Below are positions 16,507 to 26,466 of a stretch of 64,000 nucleotides of DNA, one piece after another (the stretch's first letter is position 1; every line of letters starts with the position of its first letter). Origin of the DNA: Sphingomonadales bacterium Ga0077559 (lineage in GTDB: Bacteria; Pseudomonadota; Alphaproteobacteria; Sphingomonadales; Sphingomonadaceae); contig LNFK01000062.1 in NCBI GenBank assembly GCA_001464315.1, positions 1-64,000 of the forward strand, given 5' to 3'. Made by a program: the position numbers and the translations under genes. Below the pieces are notes generated by a model. The model made no database searches. It was not told the DNA's origin and saw nothing but the letters and a program-made list of their open reading frames with translations.

Positions 16507-17708
16507 GCGTCAAACCCTTCGGCCAAGAACCGTTCGGCCATCGCGGCGTGTAGAGCCGCGCCGCGGGCCATCACGCTGTCGTCGAGTACCATGCGGTTTG
16601 AGTGCAGTCCGCAGCAGGATCGCCAGTCGTCGCCTTCATGGCTCGCGCCCAAAAAGAACATCGCGCCGGGCACTTTTTCGAGGACATAGGCAAAATCTTC
16701 TGCGCCCATGATTGGCGTGTCGAGCGTAATCCAGCTGGCTTGTCCGAACATATCCTCGACTACCTTTTGGCCAAAGCCGACGGCTCGGTCGTCGCACACG
16801 GTAACGGGAAAGCCCGGTTCTATATGGACTTCGGCCGTGCAACCATGGGCAGCGGCGATACCTGGCGCCAGTCGGTGCAGTTCTTCTGCTACCCGTGCGC
16901 GTTGCTGCGCTGACAATGTCCGGATCGTGCCCAGCATCTCGGCTGTTTCGGGAATTATATTGTTCGTTGTGCCAGCGCTTATTTTCGCAATTGTGACTAC
17001 TGCTGGATTAAACACGGAAATCTTTCGCGTCACCATTGCCTGGATTGCGGAAACAATCTCGCACGCCACCGGAATGGGATCGATCGTATCATGTGGCATC
17101 GATGCATGTCCGCCTGCGCCCTTTATTTTGATGCTGAGTACATCGGATGAGGCCAAAAGAGGCCCGGCGCGTCCCGAAAACACGCCTCGCGGCGCATTAG
17201 GCATCACATGGAGTGCAAAAGCTGCGTCGGGCATCGGGTCGATCAAACCGTCGTCGAGCATAAACCGCGCGCCGTGGTGGCCTTCTTCCCCCGGTTGAAA
17301 CATGAACTGGACAGTACCTGTTAGGCTTTCCCGCTTCGCGCATAACATTTTGGCTGCACCAACCAGCATGGCAACATGCGTATCATGGCCACAGGCATGC
17401 ATCGCGCCTGCCGTTTGCGACTGGTAATCCAGCCCGGTATCTTCATTGAGCGGTAGAGCGTCCATGTCGCCCCGCAACAACACCGTGCGTCCGTTCGACG
17501 GACCTTTCAGTGTGGCAATAAGGCCAGTCGTGGACGGACCTTCTCGAAACTCAAGCGGAAGTCCTGCCAACGCCGCTTTTATCTTGACGAGTGTTTTCGG
17601 ATTTAGCAGCCCCAGCTCGGGCTCGGCGTGGATTGCCCGGCGCAACTCGACAAGGTCGGGGAGCAAGTTTTCGGCGTCGTCACGCCAGCTGGATTGGTCA
17701 AGGGTCAT
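16503..17708 (-). CDS. M20 family amidohydrolase (hippurate hydrolase-like)
   Basis: 401 residues. Metal-binding motifs MHACGHDTHVAML and FQPGEEGHHGARFML, the dimerisation-domain GAGGHASMPH, and the C-terminal IMGAEDFAYVL match the M20D amidohydrolase/carboxypeptidase group. No signal peptide, so cytoplasmic. Typical substrates are N-acyl amino acids. It is read towards the M19 dipeptidase and overlaps its stop. The substrate cannot be told from sequence. Confidence 0.9.
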   Translation of the reverse strand: MTLDQSSWRDDAENLLPDLVELRRAIHAEPELGLLNPKTLVKIKAALAGLPLEFREGPSTTGLIATLKGPSNGRTVLLRGDMDALPLNEDTGLDYQSQTAGAMHACGHDTHVAMLVGAAKMLCAKRESLTGTVQFMFQPGEEGHHGARFMLDDGLIDPMPDAAFALHVMPNAPRGVFSGRAGPLLASSDVLSIKIKGAGGHASMPHDTIDPIPVACEIVSAIQAMVTRKISVFNPAVVTIAKISAGTTNNIIPETAEMLGTIRTLSAQQRARVAEELHRLAPGIAAAHGCTAEVHIEPGFPVTVCDDRAVGFGQKVVEDMFGQASWITLDTPIMGAEDFAYVLEKVPGAMFFLGASHEGDDWRSCCGLHSNRMVLDDSVMARGAALHAAMAERFLAEGFDA

Positions 17709-17746
17709 GCCTTCAACCTAACACCCAACCGGCGCAACCGACAAGC

Positions 17747-19243
17747 TTAGTCTTCGATCCGCACCGTTGCATATTGCGTGGTGCCGCCACGGCGTTTGAC
17801 GCCGAGTAGGACAGCGGTACGACCGGCAGCCTTCGCTGCACGAACGGCAGCGGCAAGCGCGGCTGGAGTGGTTACCGGCTGATAGGTTGCCGAGACGATA
17901 ACGTCACCGCGCCGCAGGCCAGCCGTTGCGCCGGTTCCTTGACCGGCAACGTCAATGACGACGCCCTTTGTATCCGCACCCATGCCAAGCTGGCGGGCGA
18001 TTTCGGCATCGAGTGGAATGACGCTGATACCTATAGCGTCACGAACGACCTTGGCGTCAGGCGTATCCGTGTCTTTGTCGAAGTCCTTGTTTTCTTCTGG
18101 GTTGAAGTTGCTCTGTGCCAGCTTTTCTTCGGGTGGACGCGTGCCGACCACTGCGTTGAGACGCATAGGCTTGCCTTCGCGCAAGATGTCGAGCGGGATG
18201 CGTGTGCCGGGTTTGATATTGGCAACAATATAGGACAACGTAGCCTCAGGCGAGACATCGCGGCCATCTACCTTGAGGACGATATCTCCCTCTTTTAGTC
18301 CCGATTTATCGCCGCCTTCGCCCGCTACAACGCGTGCGACAAATTCGCCGCGATTCTTCTCAAGTCCAAGCGCGTTAGCGAGGTCTTCTCCGACGGGCGT
18401 GATGCTGATGCCAAGATAGCCGCGCTCGGGGCGAACGCCTTTCTTCAGCGATTCGATAACGGGTGCGGCTTCTTCGGCGGGGATTGCGAAACCGACGCCA
18501 ATATTTGCTCCGATTGGCGAAATCAGCCGGTTGTTGATGCCTATGACTTCGCCGCGAAGGTTAAACAAAGGACCGCCCGAGTTACCGGGATTGATCGCAG
18601 TGTCGGTTTGGATAAACCGGTCATAAGCACCGCCCGCGCCAATATTCCGCTGCAATGCAGAAATGATTCCCGCAGTCACCGAACTGCTCAGGCCAAGCGG
18701 GTTACCGATAGCAATTACCCAGTCGCCAACGCGGCTTTTGGTTGAATCGGCCATCGCCACAAACGGCAGACTGCTTGCTTTGATCTTTAGCAGCGCGATG
18801 TCGGACTGCGGATCACGGCCGACGATTTCGGCAGTATATTCTTTGCCGTCGAACAAGGTCACGGTGACGCGGTCAACCGCTTCACCCGCCGGACCACCGG
18901 CGACGACATGGTTGTTGGTCACGATGTAACCATCGGCCGAAATCAAAAAGCCCGAGCCGCCGCTTGCCTGCTCCTGTGTCACCGGACGACGTTCGCCGGT
19001 GAACGGATTGAAGCTGGTTGCAACCTGAACTTTTTGCTTTGTGGCGATATTGACCACCGCTGGTTGCAACTGTGCGACCAGATCGGCAAAACTGGCAGGG
19101 GCACCAGCAGGAGCTAGATTGGCTTGCGCCGAAACTGGAAGCGCAGATTGCGCCGTGACGGGCGAACCATTGACCAGTGCAAAGGCACTTCCCGTCAGCA
19201 AAAGCGCGGTTGTGGCTGCATAAGCGTAACGCACGGATTTCAT
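17747..19243 (-). CDS. Periplasmic serine protease, HtrA/DegP family
   Basis: 498 residues. Signal peptide at the N-terminus (AYAATTALLLTGSAFALV), trypsin-like domain with triad His in IVTNNHVV, Asp in QSDIALLKI and Ser in PGNSGGPLF, then two PDZ domains (about 265-370, including RGYLGISITPVG, and about 400-490). The Do-family layout implies an envelope quality-control protease/chaperone. It lies 117 bp downstream of hflC on the same strand, giving a conserved hflK-hflC-htrA block. SD GAGAGGA directly precedes the start. The symbol is left open because degP and degQ cannot be separated here. Confidence 0.93.
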   Translation of the reverse strand: MKSVRYAYAATTALLLTGSAFALVNGSPVTAQSALPVSAQANLAPAGAPASFADLVAQLQPAVVNIATKQKVQVATSFNPFTGERRPVTQEQASGGSGFLISADGYIVTNNHVVAGGPAGEAVDRVTVTLFDGKEYTAEIVGRDPQSDIALLKIKASSLPFVAMADSTKSRVGDWVIAIGNPLGLSSSVTAGIISALQRNIGAGGAYDRFIQTDTAINPGNSGGPLFNLRGEVIGINNRLISPIGANIGVGFAIPAEEAAPVIESLKKGVRPERGYLGISITPVGEDLANALGLEKNRGEFVARVVAGEGGDKSGLKEGDIVLKVDGRDVSPEATLSYIVANIKPGTRIPLDILREGKPMRLNAVVGTRPPEEKLAQSNFNPEENKDFDKDTDTPDAKVVRDAIGISVIPLDAEIARQLGMGADTKGVVIDVAGQGTGATAGLRRGDVIVSATYQPVTTPAALAAAVRAAKAAGRTAVLLGVKRRGGTTQYATVRIED

Positions 19244-19360
19244 TCCTCTCGTCTAAGACTGGGGCAAAATGCCCGAAATTCAGCCGTTGGATGGCGTGGC
19301 TAATCTTAACGCCAATTGAATGGGCGCCGGATGACCCGGCAAATGTCGTTCGCCTTTCGA

Positions 19361-20206
19361 CTAACGACCGTTACGGAATTTTTCCAGATAGGCGTTTTGC
19401 GGCGACAAGATGATATTGCTTGCGCCTTCACCATTCTGGAAAGTCTGGCGATAGCTTTGCATCGCCCGGTAGAAATCGTAAAATTCGGGGTCCTTGCCAT
19501 AGCTAATCGCGTAGATGCGCGCGGCTTCGGCCTCGGCATCAGCGCGGATGATTTGCGCTTCCTTTTGGCCTTCAGCGTCTATCGCGATTGCTTCCTGATT
19601 CCGCGCACTCCGCATCCGGTTATAGGCCGATTGCAAAGTGGCGGCGGGAAGATCAGCGCGCTTGATTCGCACATCGATGACTACGGCGCCATATTTGCTG
19701 GCTTCGCGGTTGAGTGCAGTTTGGATGTTCTCCATTACCTGACCGCGCTCGGCGCTTAGCAGTGCTGCAAACGTCCGCTTACCGAGCTCGTTACGCAGAG
19801 ATGATCCAAGAATAGTCCGAAGCTGATCGCGCAAACGATCTTCGGTACGGATTGTACGATACATGACATCGGGCTGTGTCACCCGGAACCGGGCAAAAGC
19901 ATCGACTTGTAGTCGCAACTGATCAGTCGACAACACTTCCTGCTGTTCCATTTCAACGCTGAGCACACGCTTGTCGATGACCTGAATCTGCTCAACCAAG
20001 GGAATGCGAAATGTCAGGCCAGCTCTGGTTTCGCCGAATTCTTCATTCGGACGATACTTATTCACCACGCGGTCTACCTTACCGTAGCTACTGATAATAG
20101 CTTGTTGCGTTTCGGGCACGACCGTGACTGACATGCTCAACAATATGAGCGCGCCGAACGCTGCGATGGCGAGATAGATCGGGTTTCGCATGAATGTCTG
20201 GGTCAT
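19361..20206 (-). CDS. hflC: FtsH protease modulator HflC
   Basis: 281 residues: one N-terminal TM anchor (IYLAIAAFGALILLSMSVTVV) followed by an SPFH/band-7 domain (VVPETQQAIISSYGKVDRV) and a long helical region with REASKYGAVVIDVRIKRADLP and the Ala/Glu-rich EGQKEAQIIRADAEAEAARIYA. HflC and HflK form a large periplasmic membrane complex around FtsH. The start overlaps the stop of hflK by 4 bp (ATGA). Confidence 0.95.
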   Translation of the reverse strand: MTQTFMRNPIYLAIAAFGALILLSMSVTVVPETQQAIISSYGKVDRVVNKYRPNEEFGETRAGLTFRIPLVEQIQVIDKRVLSVEMEQQEVLSTDQLRLQVDAFARFRVTQPDVMYRTIRTEDRLRDQLRTILGSSLRNELGKRTFAALLSAERGQVMENIQTALNREASKYGAVVIDVRIKRADLPAATLQSAYNRMRSARNQEAIAIDAEGQKEAQIIRADAEAEAARIYAISYGKDPEFYDFYRAMQSYRQTFQNGEGASNIILSPQNAYLEKFRNGR

Positions 20207-21333
20207 TGCTTCTTACCTGTCACGGTGACGGTTTCATCCTTTGGGGCCGGACGGCTTTTGAATTCGGGAATGGGGAGATATGGGGTAACACCGCCGGTTT
20301 CGACAATCGTCTTGTCGACCTTGCCGAGCACCTGCTCCATAGTTTCATAATATAGCCGGCGTTTGGTAACTTCCGGTGCTTCGCGATATTGGACATAGAT
20401 TTTGTCAAACTCGGCGGTCTCACCCAAGGCAAGCTCGGTGACGCGGCTCGCATAAGCGCGGGCATCGTTCATGTAACTTTCGCGGCGCTGCTGCGCTGCG
20501 TTGACTTCGCGGAACGCATCGTTGACTTCGGCTGGCGGGTCCGACTGCCGGATTGAGATGCTCTGTACCAGTACGCCTGCGCGATATTCGTCGAGTATCT
20601 GTTGCATGCGCCTGCGCACCTCAAGTTCGATGGCACCGCGACCCGGACCGATGGCCTGCGTCAGATCGAAATTGGCCACGGCGGCGCGCATCGCGCTTTC
20701 AGCCACCTCTTTGACCGTCCCGTCGGGGCTATCGAGCTGGAAAAGATATAGTTCAGGATCCTTGATCGACCAGCGTACATCATAGGCCATGTCGATGATG
20801 CTTTGGTCCCGCGTCAAAACCAGATTTTCGCTGCTTGCCTTTGGCGATCCGACCGCTGTGGTCTGGATTTGCTGCGTATCTATCTTAGTGATGTTTTCAA
20901 ATGGGGAAGGCAATGTGAGCTGGATGCCGGGCGGTACCGTCCGGGCAAATTTACCCAATCGCGTAACGACGCCTTCCTGCTCTGGCCCAATGCGGTGGAC
21001 GCTCGTCCACACCAGCCACAGCGCCACAAATGCGATAACGATAATCGGCCACCAGCTTTTGCCGTTGGCGCGCTTGGGCATGCCGGTAAAACCGCCGCCG
21101 CCTTTGCCGCCGCCTGCGCGGCGCAAAAGATCCTCAAGTGAAGGTCCGCGCTGGCGACCGGTTTGTGCGCCGCGGATGGGAACGGGATCCCACGGGTTGA
21201 CAGGCTCAGGTTTTGAACTGCCATTGTCGCCCGCCGAACCTTTCGGTTTGTTCGTGTCGCCCGTAGAGTCCCAAGGACCCTTGCCATCTACCGCCAAAAT
21301 TTCACTGCCCTGATCGTCGATTATTTTGCTCAT
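20203..21333 (-). CDS. hflK: FtsH protease modulator HflK
   Basis: 376 residues. A long Gly/Pro-rich cytoplasmic N-terminus with LEDLLRRAGGGKGGGGF precedes the TM segment WWPIIVIAFVALWLVWTSV and the SPFH domain (RIGPEQEGVVTRLGKFARTV, DPPAEVNDAFREVNAAQQRR). It partners with HflC encoded directly downstream. It is divergent from mrp, 68 bp between starts. An AAAGG lies near the start codon as a weak SD. Confidence 0.95.
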   Translation of the reverse strand: MSKIIDDQGSEILAVDGKGPWDSTGDTNKPKGSAGDNGSSKPEPVNPWDPVPIRGAQTGRQRGPSLEDLLRRAGGGKGGGGFTGMPKRANGKSWWPIIVIAFVALWLVWTSVHRIGPEQEGVVTRLGKFARTVPPGIQLTLPSPFENITKIDTQQIQTTAVGSPKASSENLVLTRDQSIIDMAYDVRWSIKDPELYLFQLDSPDGTVKEVAESAMRAAVANFDLTQAIGPGRGAIELEVRRRMQQILDEYRAGVLVQSISIRQSDPPAEVNDAFREVNAAQQRRESYMNDARAYASRVTELALGETAEFDKIYVQYREAPEVTKRRLYYETMEQVLGKVDKTIVETGGVTPYLPIPEFKSRPAPKDETVTVTGKKQ

Positions 21334-21401
21334 GGAACCTTTATAGGAACGGTTTTTCAGAAAAACAGTGTCAATCCCGCAATTCTGATTCTATTCGGCA
21401 C

Positions 21402-22379
21402 ATGATGGCTGAATTCGATGCTTTTTCCGATATAATTTCAACGGTAGCGGGCCCCCGCGCAAGCGGGCTAAAGGCCGCTGATGGCGCGGTTTCCTTGATG
21501 CTTGATGTGTCAGGAATGAATGTCACTGAACGAAACGAGATTGAGGCCGCGATGCGCAGCGCGTTGTTGGCCGCTGGCGCAGCTTCTGTACGGATCATGC
21601 TGACCGCTGAAAAGATTACGCCGCGCCTTATCGCTATTGCTAGCGGCAAGGGCGGAGTTGGCAAATCGACGCTATCCACGAATCTCGCGGTCGCGATGGC
21701 GCGCGCTGGGCGGGCGGTCGGGGTGGTTGATGCCGATATTTACGGCCCCTCGCAGGTCCGTTTGATGGGCGCTGACGGTAGCAAACCCGAAGCTGCTGAA
21801 AGCAGGATGTTCCCGATCAAGGGCGCAGGAAATGTTCCGTTCCTGTCGATGGCACAGCTGGTAAATCCAGGACAAGCAATTGCCTGGCGCGGCCCGATGG
21901 CGGGCAATGCGTTATCGCAACTGGTCGATGCGCATTGGGGCAATGTCCGAGACATCATCGTCGATATGCCGCCGGGTACGGGCGACATCCAATTGTCGAT
22001 GATCCAAAAGCACAAGCCCATTGGCGCGGTCATCATATCAACACCGCAGGACCTAGCGTTAATCGATGCGATGCGCGCGATCAGCTTTTTCGATACGGCC
22101 AAGGTGCCGATTATCGGCCTGGTTGAAAATATGGCGGGTTATCTCTGCCCGCATTGCGGGGAGATGAGTGACCCGTTCGGCTCGGGCGGGGCAGAGGCGG
22201 CAGCGGTGGAATTGGGGATACCCTTTCTGGGTCGGATTCCGCTCGACATCAATATCCGGTTGGCGAGTGACGCAGGCAAACCGCCAGCGTTGGGAGACGG
22301 TCCCATCAGCGATGCTTATGCCGCGATAGCAAAGCGCGTGACCGAATGGATCGATAAACCGAAGGCCAATGCTGCATGA
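21402..22379 (+). CDS. mrp: Mrp/ApbC-type iron-sulfur cluster carrier ATPase
   Basis: 325 residues. N-terminal MIP18-like domain (1-80) and a P-loop ATPase with the deviant Walker A SGKGGVGKST, DADIYGPSQ, DMPPGTGDIQLS and the CPHC motif near 249 (AGYLCPHCGEMSDPFGSGG), which binds a bridging Fe-S cluster. It carries Fe-S clusters to apoproteins. It starts an operon with the molybdopterin oxidoreductase subunit (ATGA overlap) and hemH; the first of these needs Fe-S clusters if a partner subunit exists. Confidence 0.94.
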   Translation: MMAEFDAFSDIISTVAGPRASGLKAADGAVSLMLDVSGMNVTERNEIEAAMRSALLAAGAASVRIMLTAEKITPRLIAIASGKGGVGKSTLSTNLAVAMARAGRAVGVVDADIYGPSQVRLMGADGSKPEAAESRMFPIKGAGNVPFLSMAQLVNPGQAIAWRGPMAGNALSQLVDAHWGNVRDIIVDMPPGTGDIQLSMIQKHKPIGAVIISTPQDLALIDAMRAISFFDTAKVPIIGLVENMAGYLCPHCGEMSDPFGSGGAEAAAVELGIPFLGRIPLDINIRLASDAGKPPALGDGPISDAYAAIAKRVTEWIDKPKANAA

Positions 22380-24649
22380 GCGACGGCGGGGAAGATGGCA
22401 GCGGCGTTACCCGCCGAAAATTGCTCGTTGGCGGTGGCGTAGGTGTTGGCCTGTTGGTTGCTTGGGGACTGTGGCCGCGAAAATATCAGCCCAATTTGCG
22501 CCCAGCACCCGGTGAGCATTTGTTCGGACCCTGGCTGAAAATTGCCGAGGATGGGAAAGTCATCATCGGCGTGCCGCAAAGCGAATCCGGGCAAGGCGTC
22601 TACACGGCATTGGCGCAAATCGTAGCAGGCGAGCTTGGAGCGGATTGGCGTTCGGTCGCCGTCCAGCCGGTGCCACCAAGCCCGCTGTTCGCCAACAGCC
22701 TGCTCGCCCGAGAATGGGCTCCTGCCTTTTTGCCCGAAGGCATTGCACTCGACGCGAGTGGCGGCCCCGTTGCCAGCGGGGTCAATGAACTTGCTGCACG
22801 CGACTTGTTTGTCGTCACCGGCGGGTCGTCGTCGATCCGTCAGTTCGAGCGGCCCTGCCGAGAGGCCGGAGCGACCGCTCGCGTACTATTATGTCAGGCG
22901 GCTGCCAAGCGTTGGGATATCGATTGGGAACAGTGCCAGACCGACAAGGGCTTTGTGACCTTCGGTAAAAAACGCATCGCTTTCGCCGAATTGGTCGTCG
23001 ATGCTGCCGGGTTGGAACCGCCATCGCCAGTACCGTTGTTTCCATCACCGCGGAACCGGCTCTCGGGACGGGACGCACCAAGGCTGGATTTGGCCGCCAA
23101 GGTTGACGGTAGCGCAAGTTTCGCTGGCGATATCCGGCTGCCTGACATGCTCTATGCATCTGTGAGAGCAGGGCCCATTGGCAATACAACATTGAAATCG
23201 GCACAAACCAAGGGGCTCAAAATCCGCGGCGTAGTAAATGTCGTCAAAACCGATCATTGGATCGCTGCTGTGGCAACCAACTGGTGGGCGGCAAACAAGG
23301 CGCTTGATGCAATGGCCCCTGTATTTAGTACGAAGGGCCGTATGGCCGATAGTGGGCAGATTGCCGAAAGCCTTTCGAACGCTATCGCCAAAGGGCCTGG
23401 CACGCGCCTGATTGCCGAGGGCGATGTTGACGCAGCGATGGCGAATGAGGCGGCGACGCGCGTCTTCAAAGCGGATTACAGCGTGGCGGCGGCGGTGCAC
23501 GGGCCGATTGAAACGCGCTCCGCCACAGCCGAATTTCGCGGCGGCCGTCTGCAATTGTGGATGGCGAGCCAAGCACCGCAAACCGCGCGACTGGCGGCGG
23601 CGAAGGCCATCGGTATCGACGTTGATGATGTCGTGTTTTTTCCGGTGATGGCAGGCGGCAGTTTCGATCGCAATTTCGATAGCCTTATCGCAGCGCAAGT
23701 CGCTGTGATTGCCAAGCAAGTTGAACGCCCAGTGCAACTCATTTGGTCACGCCCCGAAGATTTCATCCGCGACCATGTTCGCACACCTGCCCTTGGCCGG
23801 ATGTCGGGAGCTATAGACCGCGAGGGCCGAGTAGCAGGCCTCGCTGTCCGCGTCGCTGCCGGTTCGACTATGCGCGAGCTGGCCAACCGCATGGAAGGTC
23901 AAAGCGTGCACGAGGCACAGATAGATGCTGGTGGAGAGTTCGACGTTTTGGCCATAGATGGCGCAACGCCGCCTTATGCCATCCCCAATTTGACCGTAGA
24001 CCATTTCCCGGTCGCATTACCAATGCCGACTGGCCCGTGGCGCGGTTTGGCACATAGCTATACCTGCTTTTTCATCGAATCCTTCATCGACGAACTGGCG
24101 CAAAAGGCAGGTGTTGAACCGCTGTCCTACCGGATGCAAATGTTGGTCGGGCAAACAAGGCTTGCCCGCTGCCTGACAGGCGTTGCTAGCATGGCAAATT
24201 GGGATGGCGGCGCTTCGGGCAGCAACAAGGGACTTGCATGTCATTCGATGCGCGGCAGCCATATCGCGATTATCGCGAGCGCGCGGACCAGCGAAACAGG
24301 CGTCCGGGTCGACCGGATTTCCGCGATGGTTGATTGCGGGCGACTGATAAATCCGGAGCTAGCGCGTCAACAGATCGAAGGCGGAATCGTTTTTGGGTTG
24401 GCTCAGGCTTTGGGGACATCGACCGAATTTGAGAACGGCCTGCCAACAGCGCGGCGGCTGCGCGATATCGACCTGCTGAAACTGGCCGATATTCCCGAAA
24501 TTACCGTTGAGTTCATCCGCAATGACGAGGCACCGGGGGGTGTTTCCGAACTCGGCGTCCCCGCTGTCGCACCTGCCGTTGCAAATGCGCTGTTTTCGGC
24601 CGCAGGTATAAGGTTGCGCGAACTGCCATTATTGTCGAGAGGGCTGTAA
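22376..24649 (+). CDS. Xanthine dehydrogenase-family molybdopterin-binding subunit (IorB-like), orphan
   Basis: 757 residues. The N-terminus (TRRKLLVGGGVGVGLLVAW) resembles a Tat signal/anchor. The rest matches the isoquinoline 1-oxidoreductase beta/aldehyde oxidase large-subunit family: LAAKVDGSASFAGDIRLPDMLYA, RPVQLIWSRPEDF, and the C-terminal GVSELGVPAVAPAVANALFS containing the expected catalytic Glu. The enzyme class hydroxylates aldehydes or N-heterocycles with Mo cofactor and needs a 2Fe-2S small subunit; none is adjacent. Overlapping junctions on both sides (ATGA with mrp, TAATG with hemH) show tight coupling. The substrate is unknown. Confidence 0.88.
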   Translation: MSDGGEDGSGVTRRKLLVGGGVGVGLLVAWGLWPRKYQPNLRPAPGEHLFGPWLKIAEDGKVIIGVPQSESGQGVYTALAQIVAGELGADWRSVAVQPVPPSPLFANSLLAREWAPAFLPEGIALDASGGPVASGVNELAARDLFVVTGGSSSIRQFERPCREAGATARVLLCQAAAKRWDIDWEQCQTDKGFVTFGKKRIAFAELVVDAAGLEPPSPVPLFPSPRNRLSGRDAPRLDLAAKVDGSASFAGDIRLPDMLYASVRAGPIGNTTLKSAQTKGLKIRGVVNVVKTDHWIAAVATNWWAANKALDAMAPVFSTKGRMADSGQIAESLSNAIAKGPGTRLIAEGDVDAAMANEAATRVFKADYSVAAAVHGPIETRSATAEFRGGRLQLWMASQAPQTARLAAAKAIGIDVDDVVFFPVMAGGSFDRNFDSLIAAQVAVIAKQVERPVQLIWSRPEDFIRDHVRTPALGRMSGAIDREGRVAGLAVRVAAGSTMRELANRMEGQSVHEAQIDAGGEFDVLAIDGATPPYAIPNLTVDHFPVALPMPTGPWRGLAHSYTCFFIESFIDELAQKAGVEPLSYRMQMLVGQTRLARCLTGVASMANWDGGASGSNKGLACHSMRGSHIAIIASARTSETGVRVDRISAMVDCGRLINPELARQQIEGGIVFGLAQALGTSTEFENGLPTARRLRDIDLLKLADIPEITVEFIRNDEAPGGVSELGVPAVAPAVANALFSAAGIRLRELPLLSRGL

Positions 24650-25650
24650 TGTCATTGCCGCCCGATCATCCCCCTGTTGCGACGCCGAAGGTCGGCGTAT
24701 TGCTTGTCAATCTGGGAACCCCAGACGAGCCGACGACGCCGGCGGTCAAGCGTTACCTCAAGCAATTCTTGTCCGACCGCCGCGTTGTCGAAATCCCACC
24801 GCTGATCTGGCAGCCGATTTTGCGCGCGATCATCCTCAACACCCGACCGCAAAAGTCCGCCGAAGCTTATGCAAAAGTATGGACCGACAAAGGTTCGCCG
24901 CTGGCGTTTTTTACCGTTGGGCAAACCGAAGCTTTGGCGTCGCGGATGACCGGCGAAGCTGATGTCCGCTATGCGATGCGATATGGAAATCCTTCTGTGG
25001 CCGATCAATTGGCGGCAATGAAAGAAGCGGGCTGCAACCGTATTTTGATTGCGCCGCTGTACCCGCAATATTCGGGCGCTACGACAGGCACAGTGCTTGA
25101 CGAGGCCTATGCGACCTTGACGCAAATGCGCTGGCATCCCGCCATTCGCACATTGCCCGCCTATCATGACGACGCTAATTATATTGGTGCGCTCAAGGCA
25201 TCAATCGAAGCATCATTGGCGAAAATCGACTTCGAGCCAGACGCGCTGGTTATCAGTTTTCACGGAATGCCCGAGCGAACGCTGCAGTTGGGCGATCCCT
25301 ATCATTGCCATTGCCAGAAAACCGCGCGGCTACTGTCCGAATCGATGGGACGTGAGCTTGTCGTCAGCTTCCAATCCCGCTTTGGCCGCGCCAAATGGCT
25401 TGAGCCCGCGACGGACGATACGATCATGCGATTGGGCCATGAAGGCAAAAAGAAAATTGCCATTTTTGCGCCTGGCTTCTCGGTTGACTGCCTTGAAACG
25501 CTCGAGGAACTTGCCATCCAGGGGCATGAGCAATTTGAAGAAGCAGGCGGAACGCATTTTGCCTATTTACCGTGCCTCAATGACAGCGATATCGGCATGG
25601 ACATGCTCGAAACGCTGGTCAGGCGCGAATTGGCTGGCTGGATAGCCTAA
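24649..25650 (+). CDS. hemH: Ferrochelatase
   Basis: 333 residues. VGVLLVNLGTPDEP at the N-terminus, YPQYSGATTGTV, the active-site His in VISFHGMPERTL and the DPYHCHCQKTARLL and GFSVDCLETLEEL motifs fit HemH. It inserts Fe2+ into protoporphyrin IX in the last step of heme synthesis. The start codon overlaps the stop of the upstream oxidoreductase gene (TAATG). Confidence 0.96.
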   Translation: MSLPPDHPPVATPKVGVLLVNLGTPDEPTTPAVKRYLKQFLSDRRVVEIPPLIWQPILRAIILNTRPQKSAEAYAKVWTDKGSPLAFFTVGQTEALASRMTGEADVRYAMRYGNPSVADQLAAMKEAGCNRILIAPLYPQYSGATTGTVLDEAYATLTQMRWHPAIRTLPAYHDDANYIGALKASIEASLAKIDFEPDALVISFHGMPERTLQLGDPYHCHCQKTARLLSESMGRELVVSFQSRFGRAKWLEPATDDTIMRLGHEGKKKIAIFAPGFSVDCLETLEELAIQGHEQFEEAGGTHFAYLPCLNDSDIGMDMLETLVRRELAGWIA

Positions 25651-25728
25651 CGCTTACGTCAACTTGCGCTCTTCGCTGGCCTGATTAATCATCACGACAA
25701 ATCAAAGACGAAAGCAGGAGAGAGATGG

Positions 25729-26451
25729 ATGTCACGTATTGCGGTTGTAACCGGGGGTACACGCGGTATCGGTGAGGCGATTAGCCTGAAGTTAAAGGAA
25801 AAAGGCAGTCTCGTGGTTGCCAATTATGGCGGTAACGACGTCGCAGCCAAGGCGTTTTCCGAACGGACTGGTATTCCGGTTCGCAAATGGGATGTGGGCG
25901 ACCATCATGCGTGCTTGGAATCCTGCTCGGCTATCGAGGCTGAGTTCGGGCCGATTGATATCATGGTCAACAATGCGGGCATAACCCGCGACGCGACCAT
26001 GGTCAAAATGTCGTTCGAACAATGGGATGAGGTTATTCGTGTCGATCTCACGGGCTGCTTCAACATGGCAAAGGCCGTGTTTTCAGGCATGCGCGAACGC
26101 AAATGGGGACGGATCGTCAATATTGGCTCAGTCAACGGGCAGGGCGGACAAATCGGTCAGGTCAACTATGCCGCTGCCAAATCGGGCATTCACGGTTTTA
26201 CCAAATCTCTTGCGATGGAAGGCGCGCGTCACGGCGTCACCGCGAACGCAATTGCTCCGGGCTATATCGGCACCGAAATGCTGGCGACTATTCCTGAAAA
26301 TGTCATGGAAAAAATCGTTGCGCAAATTCCGGTAGGTCGTCTGGGTAACGCGGATGAAATCGCACGCGGTGTTGAGTTCCTGACGAGCGAAAATGCAGGG
26401 TTCATCACTGGGTCGACTCTGTCGATCAACGGTGGCCAACATATGTATTGA
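25729..26451 (+). CDS. phaB: Acetoacetyl-CoA reductase
   Basis: 240 residues, SDR fold: TGGTRGIGEAI cofactor loop, NNAGITRD, and the catalytic GSVNGQGGQIGQVNYAAAKSG (Ser-Tyr-Lys). The pattern matches NADPH-dependent acetoacetyl-CoA reductases that make (R)-3-hydroxybutyryl-CoA for PHA synthase. Strong SD AGGAGAGAG before the ATG; another ATG 4 nt upstream is out of frame. phaC and a phasin gene are 5-10 kb away; phaA is not in the window. Confidence 0.93.
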   Translation: MSRIAVVTGGTRGIGEAISLKLKEKGSLVVANYGGNDVAAKAFSERTGIPVRKWDVGDHHACLESCSAIEAEFGPIDIMVNNAGITRDATMVKMSFEQWDEVIRVDLTGCFNMAKAVFSGMRERKWGRIVNIGSVNGQGGQIGQVNYAAAKSGIHGFTKSLAMEGARHGVTANAIAPGYIGTEMLATIPENVMEKIVAQIPVGRLGNADEIARGVEFLTSENAGFITGSTLSINGGQHMY

Positions 26452-26466
26452 TGGGAAGGCAGGAAG

